From the NCBI GenBank assembly GCA_910577565.1, contig CAJTNJ010000001.1:62001-126000 (forward strand): DNA of 64,000 bases, read 5' to 3'. Position 1 is the stretch's first letter, and the number at the start of each line of letters is the position of its first letter. Source of the stretch: an uncultured Oscillospiraceae bacterium. GTDB lineage: Bacteria; Bacillota; Clostridia; Oscillospirales; Ruminococcaceae. A program made the position numbers and the translations under genes. The notes beneath the pieces are model-generated. The model saw only the letters and a program-made list of their open reading frames with translations. It was not told where the DNA came from and did no database searches. Positions 35,535-44,607 of this stretch are shown in pieces.

Positions 35535-35639
35535 GTGGCAAACGTTAGTAACTTTTATTTTGCAAATTACTATTTTAGCAACTCTTATTATTCTAAAGAG
35601 GTTAATTTGTTTTGTCATACTTTAACTAATTCAAAGTAA
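35535..35639 (+). CDS. Phe/Tyr-rich attenuation leader peptide
   Basis: A 34-codon peptide starting at GTG 35535, 8 bases after AGGGG. Its first part is MANVSNFYFANYYFSNSYYS: eight of the residues from 7 to 19 are Phe or Tyr (F7, Y8, F9, Y12, Y13, F14, Y18, Y19); another Phe is at 26. The stop codon is 35637-35639. The peptide ends 28 bases before a perfect terminator that precedes DAHP synthase. Composition, position and the competing RNA structures fit a control peptide at which ribosomes stall when charged tRNA-Phe or tRNA-Tyr is scarce. The peptide itself needs no other function. Confidence 0.85.
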   Translation: MANVSNFYFANYYFSNSYYSKEVNLFCHTLTNSK

Positions 35640-35682
35640 ACTGTAATTGTTTGTTGTGAATTAACGAGCTGAAGTGTGACAA
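35612..35682 (+). promoter_or_regulatory. antiterminator helix of the aroF attenuator
   Basis: TTGTCATACTTTAACT (35612-35627, leader codons 26-31) can pair with AGCTGAAGTGTGACAA (35667-35682): 15 of 16 positions pair, including two G-U pairs and one C-A mismatch. The right arm contains the complete 5' side of the terminator, so the two structures exclude each other. A ribosome stalled at codons 7-19 leaves the left arm free and favours read-through. A ribosome reaching the stop covers it and favours termination. Confidence 0.8.
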
Positions 35683-35701
35683 CACTTCAGCTTTTTGTTT
35701 T
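35667..35701 (+). terminator. attenuator terminator before aroF
   Basis: A perfect 11-bp stem, AGCTGAAGTGT (35667-35677) / ACACTTCAGCT (35682-35692), with loop GACA, is followed by TTTTGTTTT. It is placed between the leader peptide and the aroF ribosome site, so it controls entry into the operon. Confidence 0.92.
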
Positions 35702-35735
35702 ATCAATCTTTTTTTTATTAAAGGAGGCTCTTATT

Positions 35736-36755
35736 ATGATTATTATACTAAATTCAAAGGCCACAAAGGAACAAATAGACGAGATGTTAAAAGATTTAGG
35801 CAATTTAGGATTGAAAACTGGAGTTATTAATGGTGAGCAAAAAAGAATTATCACACTAATTGGAGATATCAGCAAAGTTAATGTTGACGGTATAAAAGCA
35901 GAAACCTTCGTAGAAGATATTAGACGCATATCTGAACCTTTCAAGGCTTCAAATAGAATCTTTCACCCAAATAATACGATAGTTCAGGTAAGCAATCAAA
36001 AAATTGGAGAAGGACACTTTTGTATAATGTCCGGCCCATGTTCGGTTGAAACAGAAGAACAAATAATCTATGTTGCAAACAGGGTAAAAAAAGCAGGTGT
36101 AAGTATGCTAAGAGGAGGAGCATTTAAACCAAGAACTTCCCCATACTCTTTTCAAGGGTTGGGCTCTGATGGATTGAAGTTGCTTTTAAAGGCTAAAAAG
36201 GCAACAGGTCTTCCAATTGTTACCGAGCTTATGGATTTAAAACATTTAGATCTTTTTTCAGATGTAGACGTTATACAAGTCGGTGCAAGAAACATGCAAA
36301 ACTTTGAAATGCTCAAAGAATTGGGAAAATGCAATAAACCAATACTTTTAAAAAGAGGCCTTTCAAGCACCATTGAAGAGTGGATGATGAGTTCTGAATA
36401 CATTATGTCTGGTGGAAACAAAAATGTTATCCTATGTGAACGTGGCATTAGAACATACGAAACCGCCACACGTAATACTCTTGATATTTCAGCAATTCCC
36501 ATGATTAAGAAGATATCTCATCTACCAATAATTGTCGATCCAAGCCATGCAACTGGATTAACATGGATGGTAGAGCCACTTAGCAAAGCTGCAATAGCTG
36601 CCGGAGCTGACGGATTGATGATAGAGGTACATAACTGCCCAACAAAAGCGCTGTCAGATGGAGCTCAGTCGTTAGATCCTGATCAGTTCGACGATGTTAT
36701 GAAGAATATAAAACCTATTATTTCATTTTGCGGTAAAAAACTTAATGAGGCATAA
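35736..36755 (+). CDS. aroF: 3-deoxy-7-phosphoheptulonate (DAHP) synthase
   Basis: A 339-residue AroA(I-beta)/KDO8P-like DAHP synthase condensing PEP and erythrose 4-phosphate, the first step of aromatic synthesis. An N-terminal ferredoxin-like regulatory domain (1-68, MIIILNSKATKEQIDEML) precedes the barrel, which has IMSGPCSVE, RGGAFKPRTSPYSFQG, QVGARNMQNF, LKRGLSST, CERGIRTYE and IVDPSHATG. The N-terminal domain usually mediates feedback by Tyr/Phe. ATG 35736 follows AAAGGAGG; the longer frame from 35676 starts inside the terminator. It is followed after 2 bases by tyrA. Confidence 0.96.
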   Translation: MIIILNSKATKEQIDEMLKDLGNLGLKTGVINGEQKRIITLIGDISKVNVDGIKAETFVEDIRRISEPFKASNRIFHPNNTIVQVSNQKIGEGHFCIMSGPCSVETEEQIIYVANRVKKAGVSMLRGGAFKPRTSPYSFQGLGSDGLKLLLKAKKATGLPIVTELMDLKHLDLFSDVDVIQVGARNMQNFEMLKELGKCNKPILLKRGLSSTIEEWMMSSEYIMSGGNKNVILCERGIRTYETATRNTLDISAIPMIKKISHLPIIVDPSHATGLTWMVEPLSKAAIAAGADGLMIEVHNCPTKALSDGAQSLDPDQFDDVMKNIKPIISFCGKKLNEA

Positions 36756-36757
36756 TT

Positions 36758-37588
36758 ATGAATATTACAGTTGTTGGTTTAGGTTTAATAGGTGGAAGCT
36801 TTTGCAAATCTATTAAAAAGAATACCAATCACACAGTATTCGGTATTGACAATGACAAAAATGTAATAAAAAAAGCATTAGAATCTGGTGCTATTGATAA
36901 AGAAATTACACCAAAGCAACTGAACCAATCAGATGTGATTATAATATGCTTATATGTCGGCCAAACTATAGAGTTTATAAGTCAACAAATAAACAATTTC
37001 TCAAAAAGAAGTATTGTTTGTGACGCATGTGGATTGAAGATTGAAATAGTAAAAAAAGTAGATGACTTATTGTTTGATGCGGGCATAAATTTCGTCGGAC
37101 TTCACCCTATGGCGGGAAAAGAACTGTCTGGATTTAACAATTCTACTAAAGATTTATTTTATGAAGCAAACGCTATTCTCACCAAAACTAAATTAACAAA
37201 AGATTATGCGATTTATGAAATTAAAAATCTACTAAAACTAATAGGTTTTACAAATATTATTATAACCGATGCCAAAACACATGATAAAATAATAACATTC
37301 ACCTCTCAGCTAGCTCATATTGTTTCAAGCTCTTATATAATGAGCCCAACATCTAAACTGTCTGAAGGCTTTACAGGCGGCAGTTTTCAAGACTTAACAA
37401 GAGTTTCTTATATGAATTCAAAAATGTGGTCTGAGCTGTTTTTGAAAAATAAAACAAATCTATTATACGAACTAAATAATATAATAAATAATCTGCTAGA
37501 CTATAAAAAAGCAATTGAGCAACAAGATCAAGATGCTCTTTCAAATCTCATAAAAAAAGGAAGTTTAATTAAAAAGAAATTTATGTGA
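36758..37588 (+). CDS. tyrA: prephenate dehydrogenase
   Basis: A 276-residue NAD-dependent enzyme of the tyrosine branch. The Rossmann motif is VVGLGLIGGSFCKSIKK at the N-terminus. The catalytic region is FVGLHPMAGKELSGF, and TSQLAHIVSSSYIM and GGSFQDLTRVS are conserved. There is no fused chorismate mutase or C-terminal ACT domain, so allosteric control by tyrosine may be lacking, leaving regulation to the attenuator. Its start codon is 2 bases after the aroF stop. Confidence 0.95.
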   Translation: MNITVVGLGLIGGSFCKSIKKNTNHTVFGIDNDKNVIKKALESGAIDKEITPKQLNQSDVIIICLYVGQTIEFISQQINNFSKRSIVCDACGLKIEIVKKVDDLLFDAGINFVGLHPMAGKELSGFNNSTKDLFYEANAILTKTKLTKDYAIYEIKNLLKLIGFTNIIITDAKTHDKIITFTSQLAHIVSSSYIMSPTSKLSEGFTGGSFQDLTRVSYMNSKMWSELFLKNKTNLLYELNNIINNLLDYKKAIEQQDQDALSNLIKKGSLIKKKFM

Positions 37589-37589
37589 T

Positions 37590-37636
37590 AAAAAATCTTA
37601 TAAATAAATGGCAAGGCAGAAAAGATTTTTTGGCTA
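37590..37636 (+). terminator. probable terminator of aroF-tyrA
   Basis: The stem AAAAAATCTT (37590-37599) / AAGATTTTTT (37622-37631) starts immediately after the tyrA stop. It is A/T-rich, with a long loop, so it is weaker than the other terminators here. Confidence 0.5.
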
Positions 37637-37894
37637 AATTTATAAAATTTATTTGTTATCTTTTTATTGATTATATATAAAAAGGAAATATGGCTAAAAA
37701 GATATGTACAACTGAAACACCTTAGGCAATGACATTTGTAAAATGAGATATAATATAGATTTTACAAAAATAATAAAAATGGTCAAAGTTGTAAATTAGT
37801 TACTATATTTAAGCAATATACATAATACAACAAACGCTTTAAAGAAGCTTTGAAAAAACTTTTAGCTATTCTTACCTTTTATAGCAATTTACAA

Positions 37895-37944
37895 ATAAAA
37901 TAAAAGTCAGAACTTATACTGTAATAAAGTATAAACTCTGACTT
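37895..37944 (-). terminator. intrinsic terminator of the amino acid permease gene
   Basis: The interrupted stem AAGTCAGA (37904-37911) / TCTGACTT (37937-37944) encloses TTATACT/AGTATAA. On the minus strand it is followed by TTTATTTTATTT, about 90 bases after the stop codon. Confidence 0.8.
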
Positions 37945-38034
37945 AATGTATAATTATTATTAAAATTTTTATCTTTGCTTTAGTAAATATTTTTCTCTAC
38001 TTTGGGCATTTTACATACAAAACAACGTAACAGA

Positions 38035-39537
38035 TTATTTATTTAGTTTCTTAATTCTTCTTTTATAATTGTAGTATATCAAAAGAGCAATGCACAAAAA
38101 CAACACAGGGCCTGCAATCATCCATATTGTCTGTGACAAAGCTTCCTCATCACCGATTAGCAAAGGATTTATTATTGTGAAAATGTTAGCAAACAAAATA
38201 ACCAAAGATACCGTAAATGTCATTATGTATACAAAAATTTTTGATTTAACAATTTTAAAATCATGGTTTATTTCATTATTATTTCTAAATTTAATAAAAG
38301 CTGCAACTATAAAGAAATATGGAAAAGTTTGTGCAACATTTGACAGCAAAATTAAAATGTTATAAAAAGATTTAGCTCCCTGTCCGCCAAATGAAATTAT
38401 AGCAATTAGTATACAAATAAATATCGTTTGAACCCACATTATCTTACCAGGCATATTGAACTTATTATTCTTAACCAGTGCCTTTGGCCACATACCTTCT
38501 GGTGCACCATACAACAAAGATTTAAGTGGAGAATAAATCAAAACAAAAAAAGCTCCCATATATGCCATAAGCATAACTAATGCAGTTATTCTTGAAAACC
38601 AACTACTTAATATAAGAGATATATCTGTTGATAAACCTAAAGCGTTTCCAAATTCAAAACCAAGATTACCCATGAGCACATAAACTATATTTCCCATATT
38701 AACACCATCGGTTTCTGATAAAACATTCCAATTTGAGCTTATTCCAAAGCAAAAAATTGAAAGTGCATAGCAAAGTGAAATTAAAATGGTAGCAAGTATT
38801 ACACCCTTTACAAACTTGCTAATTGACTTTGTTTTTTCAACTATGCTTCCCATATTCTCTACTCCGCCATAGGCAAACAAAGCAAATGTCATAAAGGCTA
38901 TCAATGAAAAAACACTTTGATATTCGGAATTAGGTGAATGCACAAACGAACTAATGTCTTCTATAGGCTGTGCTATTTGCCCTTTATTTAAAATGAATAT
39001 GATAATGCTTATTATGTAAAGCGATAAATTTATTAATAGTACAGCTGTTCCACCAACAGACGCAACAAATGATATTTTATTAAATCCTCTTGTTGCAAAA
39101 AATGTGACTACAACCATAAACATCATTGCTAATATACCAATAAATTTATTTGAATCAAGTCCCAAAAATGACCAATTTTGAGTAGTATCAGCTCCAAATA
39201 AAAACTCTGATGTTGGTATCCAAATTTTTATAGAAGTTGCCATCATATATACAACATATGAAGAATACCACATAAATGTTCCTATAAAGCCATATAATGG
39301 ACCTATAGACTCTCTCATCCAGGTATACATCCCTCCGCCACTGTCTTTAAATGAAGAACCATATTCCGCTATCATAAATGTAAATGGAATAAAAAAACAT
39401 ATTGCCGATAATATATACCAAGGTATTGCAGCATATCCCATTTTATAATATGCAATATTTGGATTTGCAAAGCCAGAAACTGTTGAAAAAATTACAAGCA
39501 CTACACCAATTGTTCCGAGTTTTTTTAATTTTGCCAC
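38035..39537 (-). CDS. APC-superfamily amino acid permease (GadC/YjeM-like)
   Basis: A 500-residue protein with about 12 membrane helices. The APC signature region is GTIGVVLVIFSTVSGFANPNIAYYKMGYAAIPWYILS, and AEYGSSFKDSGGGMYTWMRESIGPLYGFIGTFMWY and ALFAYGGVENMGSIVEKTK follow. The pattern is closest to the glutamate:GABA antiporter/YjeM branch; the substrate is not certain. It starts with GTG after AGGAGAT. Monocistronic, with its own promoter and terminator. Confidence 0.9.
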   Translation of the reverse strand: MAKLKKLGTIGVVLVIFSTVSGFANPNIAYYKMGYAAIPWYILSAICFFIPFTFMIAEYGSSFKDSGGGMYTWMRESIGPLYGFIGTFMWYSSYVVYMMATSIKIWIPTSEFLFGADTTQNWSFLGLDSNKFIGILAMMFMVVVTFFATRGFNKISFVASVGGTAVLLINLSLYIISIIIFILNKGQIAQPIEDISSFVHSPNSEYQSVFSLIAFMTFALFAYGGVENMGSIVEKTKSISKFVKGVILATILISLCYALSIFCFGISSNWNVLSETDGVNMGNIVYVLMGNLGFEFGNALGLSTDISLILSSWFSRITALVMLMAYMGAFFVLIYSPLKSLLYGAPEGMWPKALVKNNKFNMPGKIMWVQTIFICILIAIISFGGQGAKSFYNILILLSNVAQTFPYFFIVAAFIKFRNNNEINHDFKIVKSKIFVYIMTFTVSLVILFANIFTIINPLLIGDEEALSQTIWMIAGPVLFLCIALLIYYNYKRRIKKLNK

Positions 39538-39613
39538 AACCTATCTCCTATCTTTTTTTAATTTATAAATATGCTTAAAAATAAAATATTAAAAGCGTTT
39601 ATTAATAAATATT

Positions 39614-39641
39614 ATTATATCAATTTTCAAACTAATTTCAA
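39614..39641 (-). promoter_or_regulatory. promoter of the amino acid permease gene
   Basis: Minus strand TTGAAA (39636-39641), 16 bases, TATAAT (39614-39619), about 75 bases upstream of the GTG start. Confidence 0.6.
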
Positions 39642-39722
39642 GTTTTTTATCGATTTTTACATGCTATAATTCAAAAAATGTGACTTATCTACTAAATTTC
39701 ACGAATTATATATATTTTTTTG

Positions 39723-39750
39723 TTGAAAATCAACTTAAACATGTTATAAT
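39723..39750 (+). promoter_or_regulatory. promoter of the cytidylate kinase-like gene
   Basis: TTGAAA (39723-39728), 16 bases, TATAAT (39745-39750), about 50 bases upstream of the start. Confidence 0.6.
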
Positions 39751-39801
39751 AAAAATTATCAAACAAATGTTAGTAAAAAACAGAAATGGGGTGCACTTTT
39801 A

Positions 39802-40440
39802 ATGGTTAACTATAAAAAAGAAAATTTTGTAATTACTATTAGTAGAACCTATGGAAGTGGTGGGCGTGAAATAGGCCATAAATTGGCAAAAAAACTTGGC
39901 CTTCCTTTTTATGACAAAGAACTTTTGCAAATGGTTTCAAAAGAATTTAACTATTCTGAAGAATATTTAAAAAATGCAGATGAAAAGCCAATAAATAGTT
40001 TCCTTTACTCCCTTTCTGTTGCCGCCAATTCTAACCTTCAATTTAATTATGACACAATGCCCATTAATGATAAACTCTTCATAGCCCAGGCAAAACTCAT
40101 TAAAAGATTAGTAAACAAAAGTTCCTGCATAATTGTTGGCAGATGTGCAAACTCAATTCTTGCAAACCATACTAATCTTTTAAACGTAATTATTTATGCC
40201 CCATTAGAAAAAAGAATTGAGTATATTAAAGAATATGACCCAAATTTAAAAAATGAAAACGAAATTAAAAACTTGATTAAAAAAAATGACAAACAAAGAA
40301 GAGAATATCACAAATATTATGCAAATAATGATTGGATGGTTATGGAAAACTATCATGTATGCCTTAATTCAGGTGCAATAGGAATTAATAGCTGTGTGAG
40401 TGTTATTGAACAATGTGCTAAAACAAAAAAGTTCATCTAA
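39802..40440 (+). CDS. cytidylate kinase-like family protein
   Basis: A 212-residue P-loop kinase of the cytidylate kinase-like family (PF13189). The nucleotide-binding N-terminus is ITISRTYGSGGREIGHKLAKKLGLPFYDKELL, and IIVGRCANSILA follows near residue 112. A lid with RREYHKYY is present. Members are common next to other genes in Clostridia and their substrate is not established; it should not be assumed to be Cmk itself. ATG follows GGGGTG. Confidence 0.85.
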   Translation: MVNYKKENFVITISRTYGSGGREIGHKLAKKLGLPFYDKELLQMVSKEFNYSEEYLKNADEKPINSFLYSLSVAANSNLQFNYDTMPINDKLFIAQAKLIKRLVNKSSCIIVGRCANSILANHTNLLNVIIYAPLEKRIEYIKEYDPNLKNENEIKNLIKKNDKQRREYHKYYANNDWMVMENYHVCLNSGAIGINSCVSVIEQCAKTKKFI

Positions 40441-40503
40441 ACAAATTTAAAATTTAAAACCTCCTATGGCCCTGATTTTTTCATTGGAAATTTTATTTTA
40501 TAT

Positions 40504-40770
40504 TCAAACTAAAAAATCGTCATATTCTTTATGTCTTTCAAACCATTTTATTGCAAAGCCACAAATAGGCTTAATATTTTTATTTTCCTTAAGCGCTTTT
40601 TTTACAAAATTTTCCATTAATTTCCCAGCAATTCCCTGTCCTCTAAATGACTCGTCAACAAATATTTTGTTTATTTTATAAACGTCATCATCGCAAGCAA
40701 ATTGCAGCTTTGCTAATATTTTCTCACCATCTTGAATAAAAATTTGATCTTTATCTTCTTTATAATCCAT
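40504..40770 (-). CDS. short GNAT-type N-acetyltransferase
   Basis: An 88-residue acetyltransferase of the compact COG2388/YidJ-like group. The acetyl-CoA binding segment is NKIFVDESFRGQGIAGKLMENFVKKAL (R/Q-x-x-G-x-A), followed by ICGFAIKWFERH. The acceptor is unknown. The gene is isolated between two oppositely oriented neighbours; AGAGGTATG precedes ATG. Confidence 0.85.
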   Translation of the reverse strand: MDYKEDKDQIFIQDGEKILAKLQFACDDDVYKINKIFVDESFRGQGIAGKLMENFVKKALKENKNIKPICGFAIKWFERHKEYDDFLV

Positions 40771-41031
40771 TTAACATACCTCTTGATTTTTTAACTAATA
40801 ATATAATTAACCGTGATATAAAAATTACTGATCAGTTAAATAAGCTTTTAAAGCAAATATATTTCATATTTATAATAACTTCAAACAGCAACGTGAAAAA
40901 TATCAAATACAATTTAGTTGTCTTGAATATGAAAAAACCTAATGATTAAAGCATTAATTTCAATTTATTGAAAAATATATTTTCAATAAAGATTAGTAGA
41001 ACATTTTATGATAATTGTTTAAATATAATAT

Positions 41032-41832
41032 TTATTCTTTTAAAAGGAGTTTTTGCGCATTTTTTCTAAATATAAGCTCTAAATCATGCGAGCTTAACTC
41101 TAAACTTTCAATAAAATCACTTTCTTTTTTTGTTGAGCCCCAAGGACTATCTGATCCAAACAATATTTTATCTGTTCCATGTTTTTGAATCATATCTTTC
41201 ATACAAGACTTACTCAAAAAGCAAGATGCAAGAGATGTGTCTAGATATACATTTTCAATACCAATTAAATGCTTAGCAGATTCTTCGTCTTTAAAACCAC
41301 CCATGTGTGCTGCAATGATTTTAAGGTTTGAAAACATTTTGGCAACTTTTGCAAGCCGCAGCGGCGAAGAACATGAGCTATTCGTACAAATTGGATCATA
41401 CCCAACATGGAATGCAAGCAATATTCCCAATTTTTCAGCATTTTCATAAAAATTAAACACATTTTCATCATCTATATAAAAATCTTGATAGCCAGGGTGC
41501 AATTTTAAACCATACAATCCCATATCAATGCATCGTTTCATTTCATCCAACTCATTTTCTGAACCCGGATATACCGATCCAAAGCAGTATAAATTAGAAT
41601 GTTCTTTCTGCAAACTAGCTGCAAAATCATTAACTTTATGTTGCTTTTGTGGGTTATTCGCAATGTTTAAAACTACCGCACTGTCAGCACCACCATCTTT
41701 TAACGCTTTTAAAGTACTTTTAGTATCTCCTTCGCACTCTGCACGATATGTAGGATTCCCTTTTAGTATAGAATCTAATGCTCTTTTTGCAAGCTCATCC
41801 GGCATAATATGCGTATGAAAATCTATTTTCAT
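41032..41832 (-). CDS. amidohydrolase family metal-dependent hydrolase
   Basis: A 266-residue TIM-barrel hydrolase of the amidohydro_2 (PF04909) group. Metal-site motifs are DFHTHIMP at the N-terminus, GLKLHPGYQDF, AAHMGG and FGSDSPWG. Members include decarboxylases and hydrolases of small carboxylates; the substrate is not predictable. The frame begins at ATG 41838 but AGAGGG is only 2 bases away; ATG 41830-41832 has 8-base spacing and is preferred. Confidence 0.87.
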   Translation of the reverse strand: MKIDFHTHIMPDELAKRALDSILKGNPTYRAECEGDTKSTLKALKDGGADSAVVLNIANNPQKQHKVNDFAASLQKEHSNLYCFGSVYPGSENELDEMKRCIDMGLYGLKLHPGYQDFYIDDENVFNFYENAEKLGILLAFHVGYDPICTNSSCSSPLRLAKVAKMFSNLKIIAAHMGGFKDEESAKHLIGIENVYLDTSLASCFLSKSCMKDMIQKHGTDKILFGSDSPWGSTKKESDFIESLELSSHDLELIFRKNAQKLLLKE

Positions 41833-42495
41833 TTTCATATCCCTCTTTACACTATTTAATCGTAACTAAAATAATAACACAAATCATATATTTCTTCAAT
41901 ATATTATAATACTTATAAAGTACCAAAAATACCCATCAAAATATAACTGTTGTATGTTTTTAATATGAAGCTGTTTTATATATTTATTATAAAAAAGCTC
42001 AATTTCTTTAATATCAAATTTTTAATTTAAAACAAACAGTTATTTTCACAAAATGCGGAGGCTTTGGTTAATAATATATTTTGTTGGGAATTTCTTTTTG
42101 TTTTATGCACATATTACAAAAAGCATTAACCTATAAAAATTACCTTATAAATGCAAACATTATTATTTTAAATCTCCTTGCAAATAGATTAGCATTAATT
42201 AATCCTAAGATTTCCTGCACTTCCGTTTTAAATCTGTTCTATATTTCAACTTCAATATTATTTTTAAAATAAAAGAGCGTATTAAAGCAAAGTAATTTTT
42301 GACAAATAAATTATTATATAGTATATTTAAAAATATAATTAATATAGCTATATTAATGTAAAATTTATTTTCAAAATTTAATTATTACATAAGCTACTTA
42401 TGATAAAAAAGATACGAAAATATATAATTTGAAATTTTAAAATAAGATACAAAACCAGTTCATATATACACCAAATTAATGTTAGGAGAAGTTTA
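41833..42495. other. divergent intergenic region upstream of transketolase
   Basis: About 660 bases. The right part contains the transketolase promoter (42299-42327). A 63-codon frame near 42081-42272 has no ribosome site or family resemblance. No RNA gene was recognised. Confidence 0.5.
42299..42327 (+). promoter_or_regulatory. promoter of the transketolase operon
   Basis: TTGACA (42299-42304), 17 bases, TATATT (42322-42327). The predicted leader is about 160 bases with no obvious riboswitch fold. Confidence 0.65.
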
Positions 42496-43338
42496 ATGGA
42501 TTCAAAAACAATAAATAAGCTAAACAAGCTAGCTTGTCAAATCCGCATGAGTATAGTTGAAAGTATATATTACGCAAAGTCCGGTCATCCGGGCGGATCA
42601 CTTTCAAGTGCTGACCTTTTGGCTTATTTATACTCCGAAGAACTTAATATTAATCCGAAAAATCCAAAAGATCCAAATCGTGACAGATTCGTTTTATCAA
42701 AAGGACATGCCGCCCCCGCTTTATACGCTACATTAGCTAAGCTGGGTTTTTTTGACATGGAAGACCTAAAAACACTGCGCAAATTAGGATCCCATCTTCA
42801 AGGCCACCCTAACATGAACTCAACTCCAGGTATTGACATGACAACCGGTTCACTTGGTCAAGGAATATCTGCTGCATGTGGAATGGCTTTGGGACTAAAA
42901 TTAGACAAATCAAAAAGCAGAGTCTATTGTTTGCTCGGTGATGGCGAAATAGAAGAAGGGCAAGTTTGGGAAGCTTGCATGTTTGCCTCACACTATAAAC
43001 TGGATAATCTCTGCTTGTTTATTGATAATAATAATTTACAAATTGACGGAACTGTAGAAGAAGTTGCCGGTCTTATCGATATACCTAAAAAATTTGCGGC
43101 ATTTGGTTTTGAAGTTTTTGAGATAAATGGCCACGATTTCTTTGAAATTGAATCTGTTATTCAAAATGCTAAGCAAATTAAAGAGAAACCTTCTGCAGTA
43201 ATTATGAAAACAAATAAGGGAAAATGCGTATCATTTATGCAAGATAACATATCTTGGCATGGTTCAGCCCCCAACTCAGATCAATTCTATGCCGCTCAAA
43301 AAGAATTGATTGTTATTTTGTCAGGATTGGAGGACTAA
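42496..43338 (+). CDS. transketolase, N-terminal (TPP-binding) subunit
   Basis: A 280-residue half of a split transketolase. It shows SGHPGGSLSSADLLAYLY, the RDRFVLSKGHAAPALYA region, HPNMNSTPGIDMTTGSLGQG, and the TPP/metal motif GDGEIEEGQVWEA with NNLQIDG. Together with the next gene it transfers two-carbon units in the pentose phosphate pathway, supplying ribose 5-phosphate and erythrose 4-phosphate. Split forms are usual in Clostridia. The start follows AGGAGAAG. Confidence 0.95.
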   Translation: MDSKTINKLNKLACQIRMSIVESIYYAKSGHPGGSLSSADLLAYLYSEELNINPKNPKDPNRDRFVLSKGHAAPALYATLAKLGFFDMEDLKTLRKLGSHLQGHPNMNSTPGIDMTTGSLGQGISAACGMALGLKLDKSKSRVYCLLGDGEIEEGQVWEACMFASHYKLDNLCLFIDNNNLQIDGTVEEVAGLIDIPKKFAAFGFEVFEINGHDFFEIESVIQNAKQIKEKPSAVIMKTNKGKCVSFMQDNISWHGSAPNSDQFYAAQKELIVILSGLED

Positions 43339-43341
43339 AAT

Positions 43342-44280
43342 ATGTCAGAAACTATTAAAAAAGCCACACGGGAAAGTTTTGGAGAAGCTTTGGTAGAAAT
43401 AGCAAAAACAAATCCAAATGTTGTTGTTTTAGACTCTGATCTTGCCGCTGCCACCAAAACTCAAATATTTAAGAATGCTTTCCCTGACCGATTTTTTAAT
43501 TGCGGAATTTCAGAATGCAATATGATCGGAGTTGGAGCCGGTTTATCCACCACAGGGAAAATACCTTTCGTTGCAAGTTTTGCAATGTTCAGTGCAGGTC
43601 GTGCATTTGAACAAATCAGAAACTCTGTAGCATATCCTAACTTGAATGTCAAAATCGCAGGTTCCCATGCTGGCATCTCTGTTGGCGAAGATGGCGCGAC
43701 TCACCAATGTTGCGAAGACTTAGCGCTAATGAGATCTATTCCTAATATGACTATTTTAAATCCTTGTGACCACTATGAAATGCAAGCTGCCATTAAAGCT
43801 GCAGCAGAGCTCAAAGGCCCTGTTTACATAAGGCTAGGAAGACTTGCAATAAACAGCATAAACAATAATGATGACTATAAATTCGAAATTGGCAAAGGCA
43901 TTGAACTAAAAAGCGGAAATGATATCACGCTTATAGCAACTGGGCTTCCAGTCGGTGCCACTTTGTCTGCTGCCAAACTTTTAGAAAAAGACGGCATAAA
44001 TGCCAGGGTTATAAACATCCACACAATCAAGCCAATTGATAAAGAAATTATTATAAAAGCTGCCAAAGAAACAAAATATATATTCACCATTGAAGAACAC
44101 AGTATTATTGGTGGCCTCGGTGAGGCGGTTTGTTCTGTATTGTGTGAAAACAACCCAACTTATGTAAAACGTATAGGCATAAACGATATATTTGGACAAT
44201 CGGGCGCTGCAGAAGAACTATTAAAACATTATAAGCTGGATGACGTGGGAATTTATCAAACTGTAATAGAAACTTTATAA
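43342..44280 (+). CDS. transketolase, C-terminal subunit
   Basis: A 312-residue partner subunit (pyrimidine-binding and C-terminal domains). Motifs are FGEALVEIAKTNPNVVVLDSDLAAATKT, FFNCGISECNMIGVGAGLS, the conserved HAGISVGEDGATHQCCEDLALMRSIPNM, and a C-terminal domain beginning ITLIATGLPVGATL. It starts 3 bases after the previous stop, so the two subunits are cotranslated. Confidence 0.95.
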   Translation: MSETIKKATRESFGEALVEIAKTNPNVVVLDSDLAAATKTQIFKNAFPDRFFNCGISECNMIGVGAGLSTTGKIPFVASFAMFSAGRAFEQIRNSVAYPNLNVKIAGSHAGISVGEDGATHQCCEDLALMRSIPNMTILNPCDHYEMQAAIKAAAELKGPVYIRLGRLAINSINNNDDYKFEIGKGIELKSGNDITLIATGLPVGATLSAAKLLEKDGINARVINIHTIKPIDKEIIIKAAKETKYIFTIEEHSIIGGLGEAVCSVLCENNPTYVKRIGINDIFGQSGAAEELLKHYKLDDVGIYQTVIETL

Positions 44281-44607
44281 TTTATATTTTTATATGTTAA
44301 ATATTATCTTGGTTTTATTTATTAAGCAAGAAATGAAAACTTAAGCATAGATGTAAATGCTAAACTTAAAACATTGTATACTTTTTTTATAACAAAGCAC
44401 AAATGTGTTTTCATCTTATAGATGCCGCCAAAATGCTTTTTGGTAAATTATACATATAAATTATCTTGATCTTTAAAACTTGTCTTTCACTATTTTATCT
44501 ATCTTATTTATATCTTGGAGTTATTTTATTTAATTATTTAGGAATTTATAATTATTTTTGTTATAATATATGAATATTGCCGACAATAAAATTGGAGTTA
44601 CCTTTTG
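44281..44607. other. intergenic stretch before the P-type ATPase
   Basis: About 330 AT-rich bases. A TATAAT at 44562-44567 may be the -10 box for the ATPase gene, but no acceptable -35 is present. No strong terminator was found for the transketolase genes. Confidence 0.4.

Larger units (their letters stand above)
37589..38034. other. intergenic region between convergent tyrA and permease genes
   Basis: It holds the tyrA terminator candidate at 37590-37636 and the permease terminator at 37895-37944. No ORF of interest or RNA gene was seen in between. Confidence 0.6.

Noticed and set aside
42081..42272. 63-codon open frame upstream of transketolase
   Set aside because: No ribosome site at its start, no motif, and overlapping promoter-proximal AT-rich DNA.
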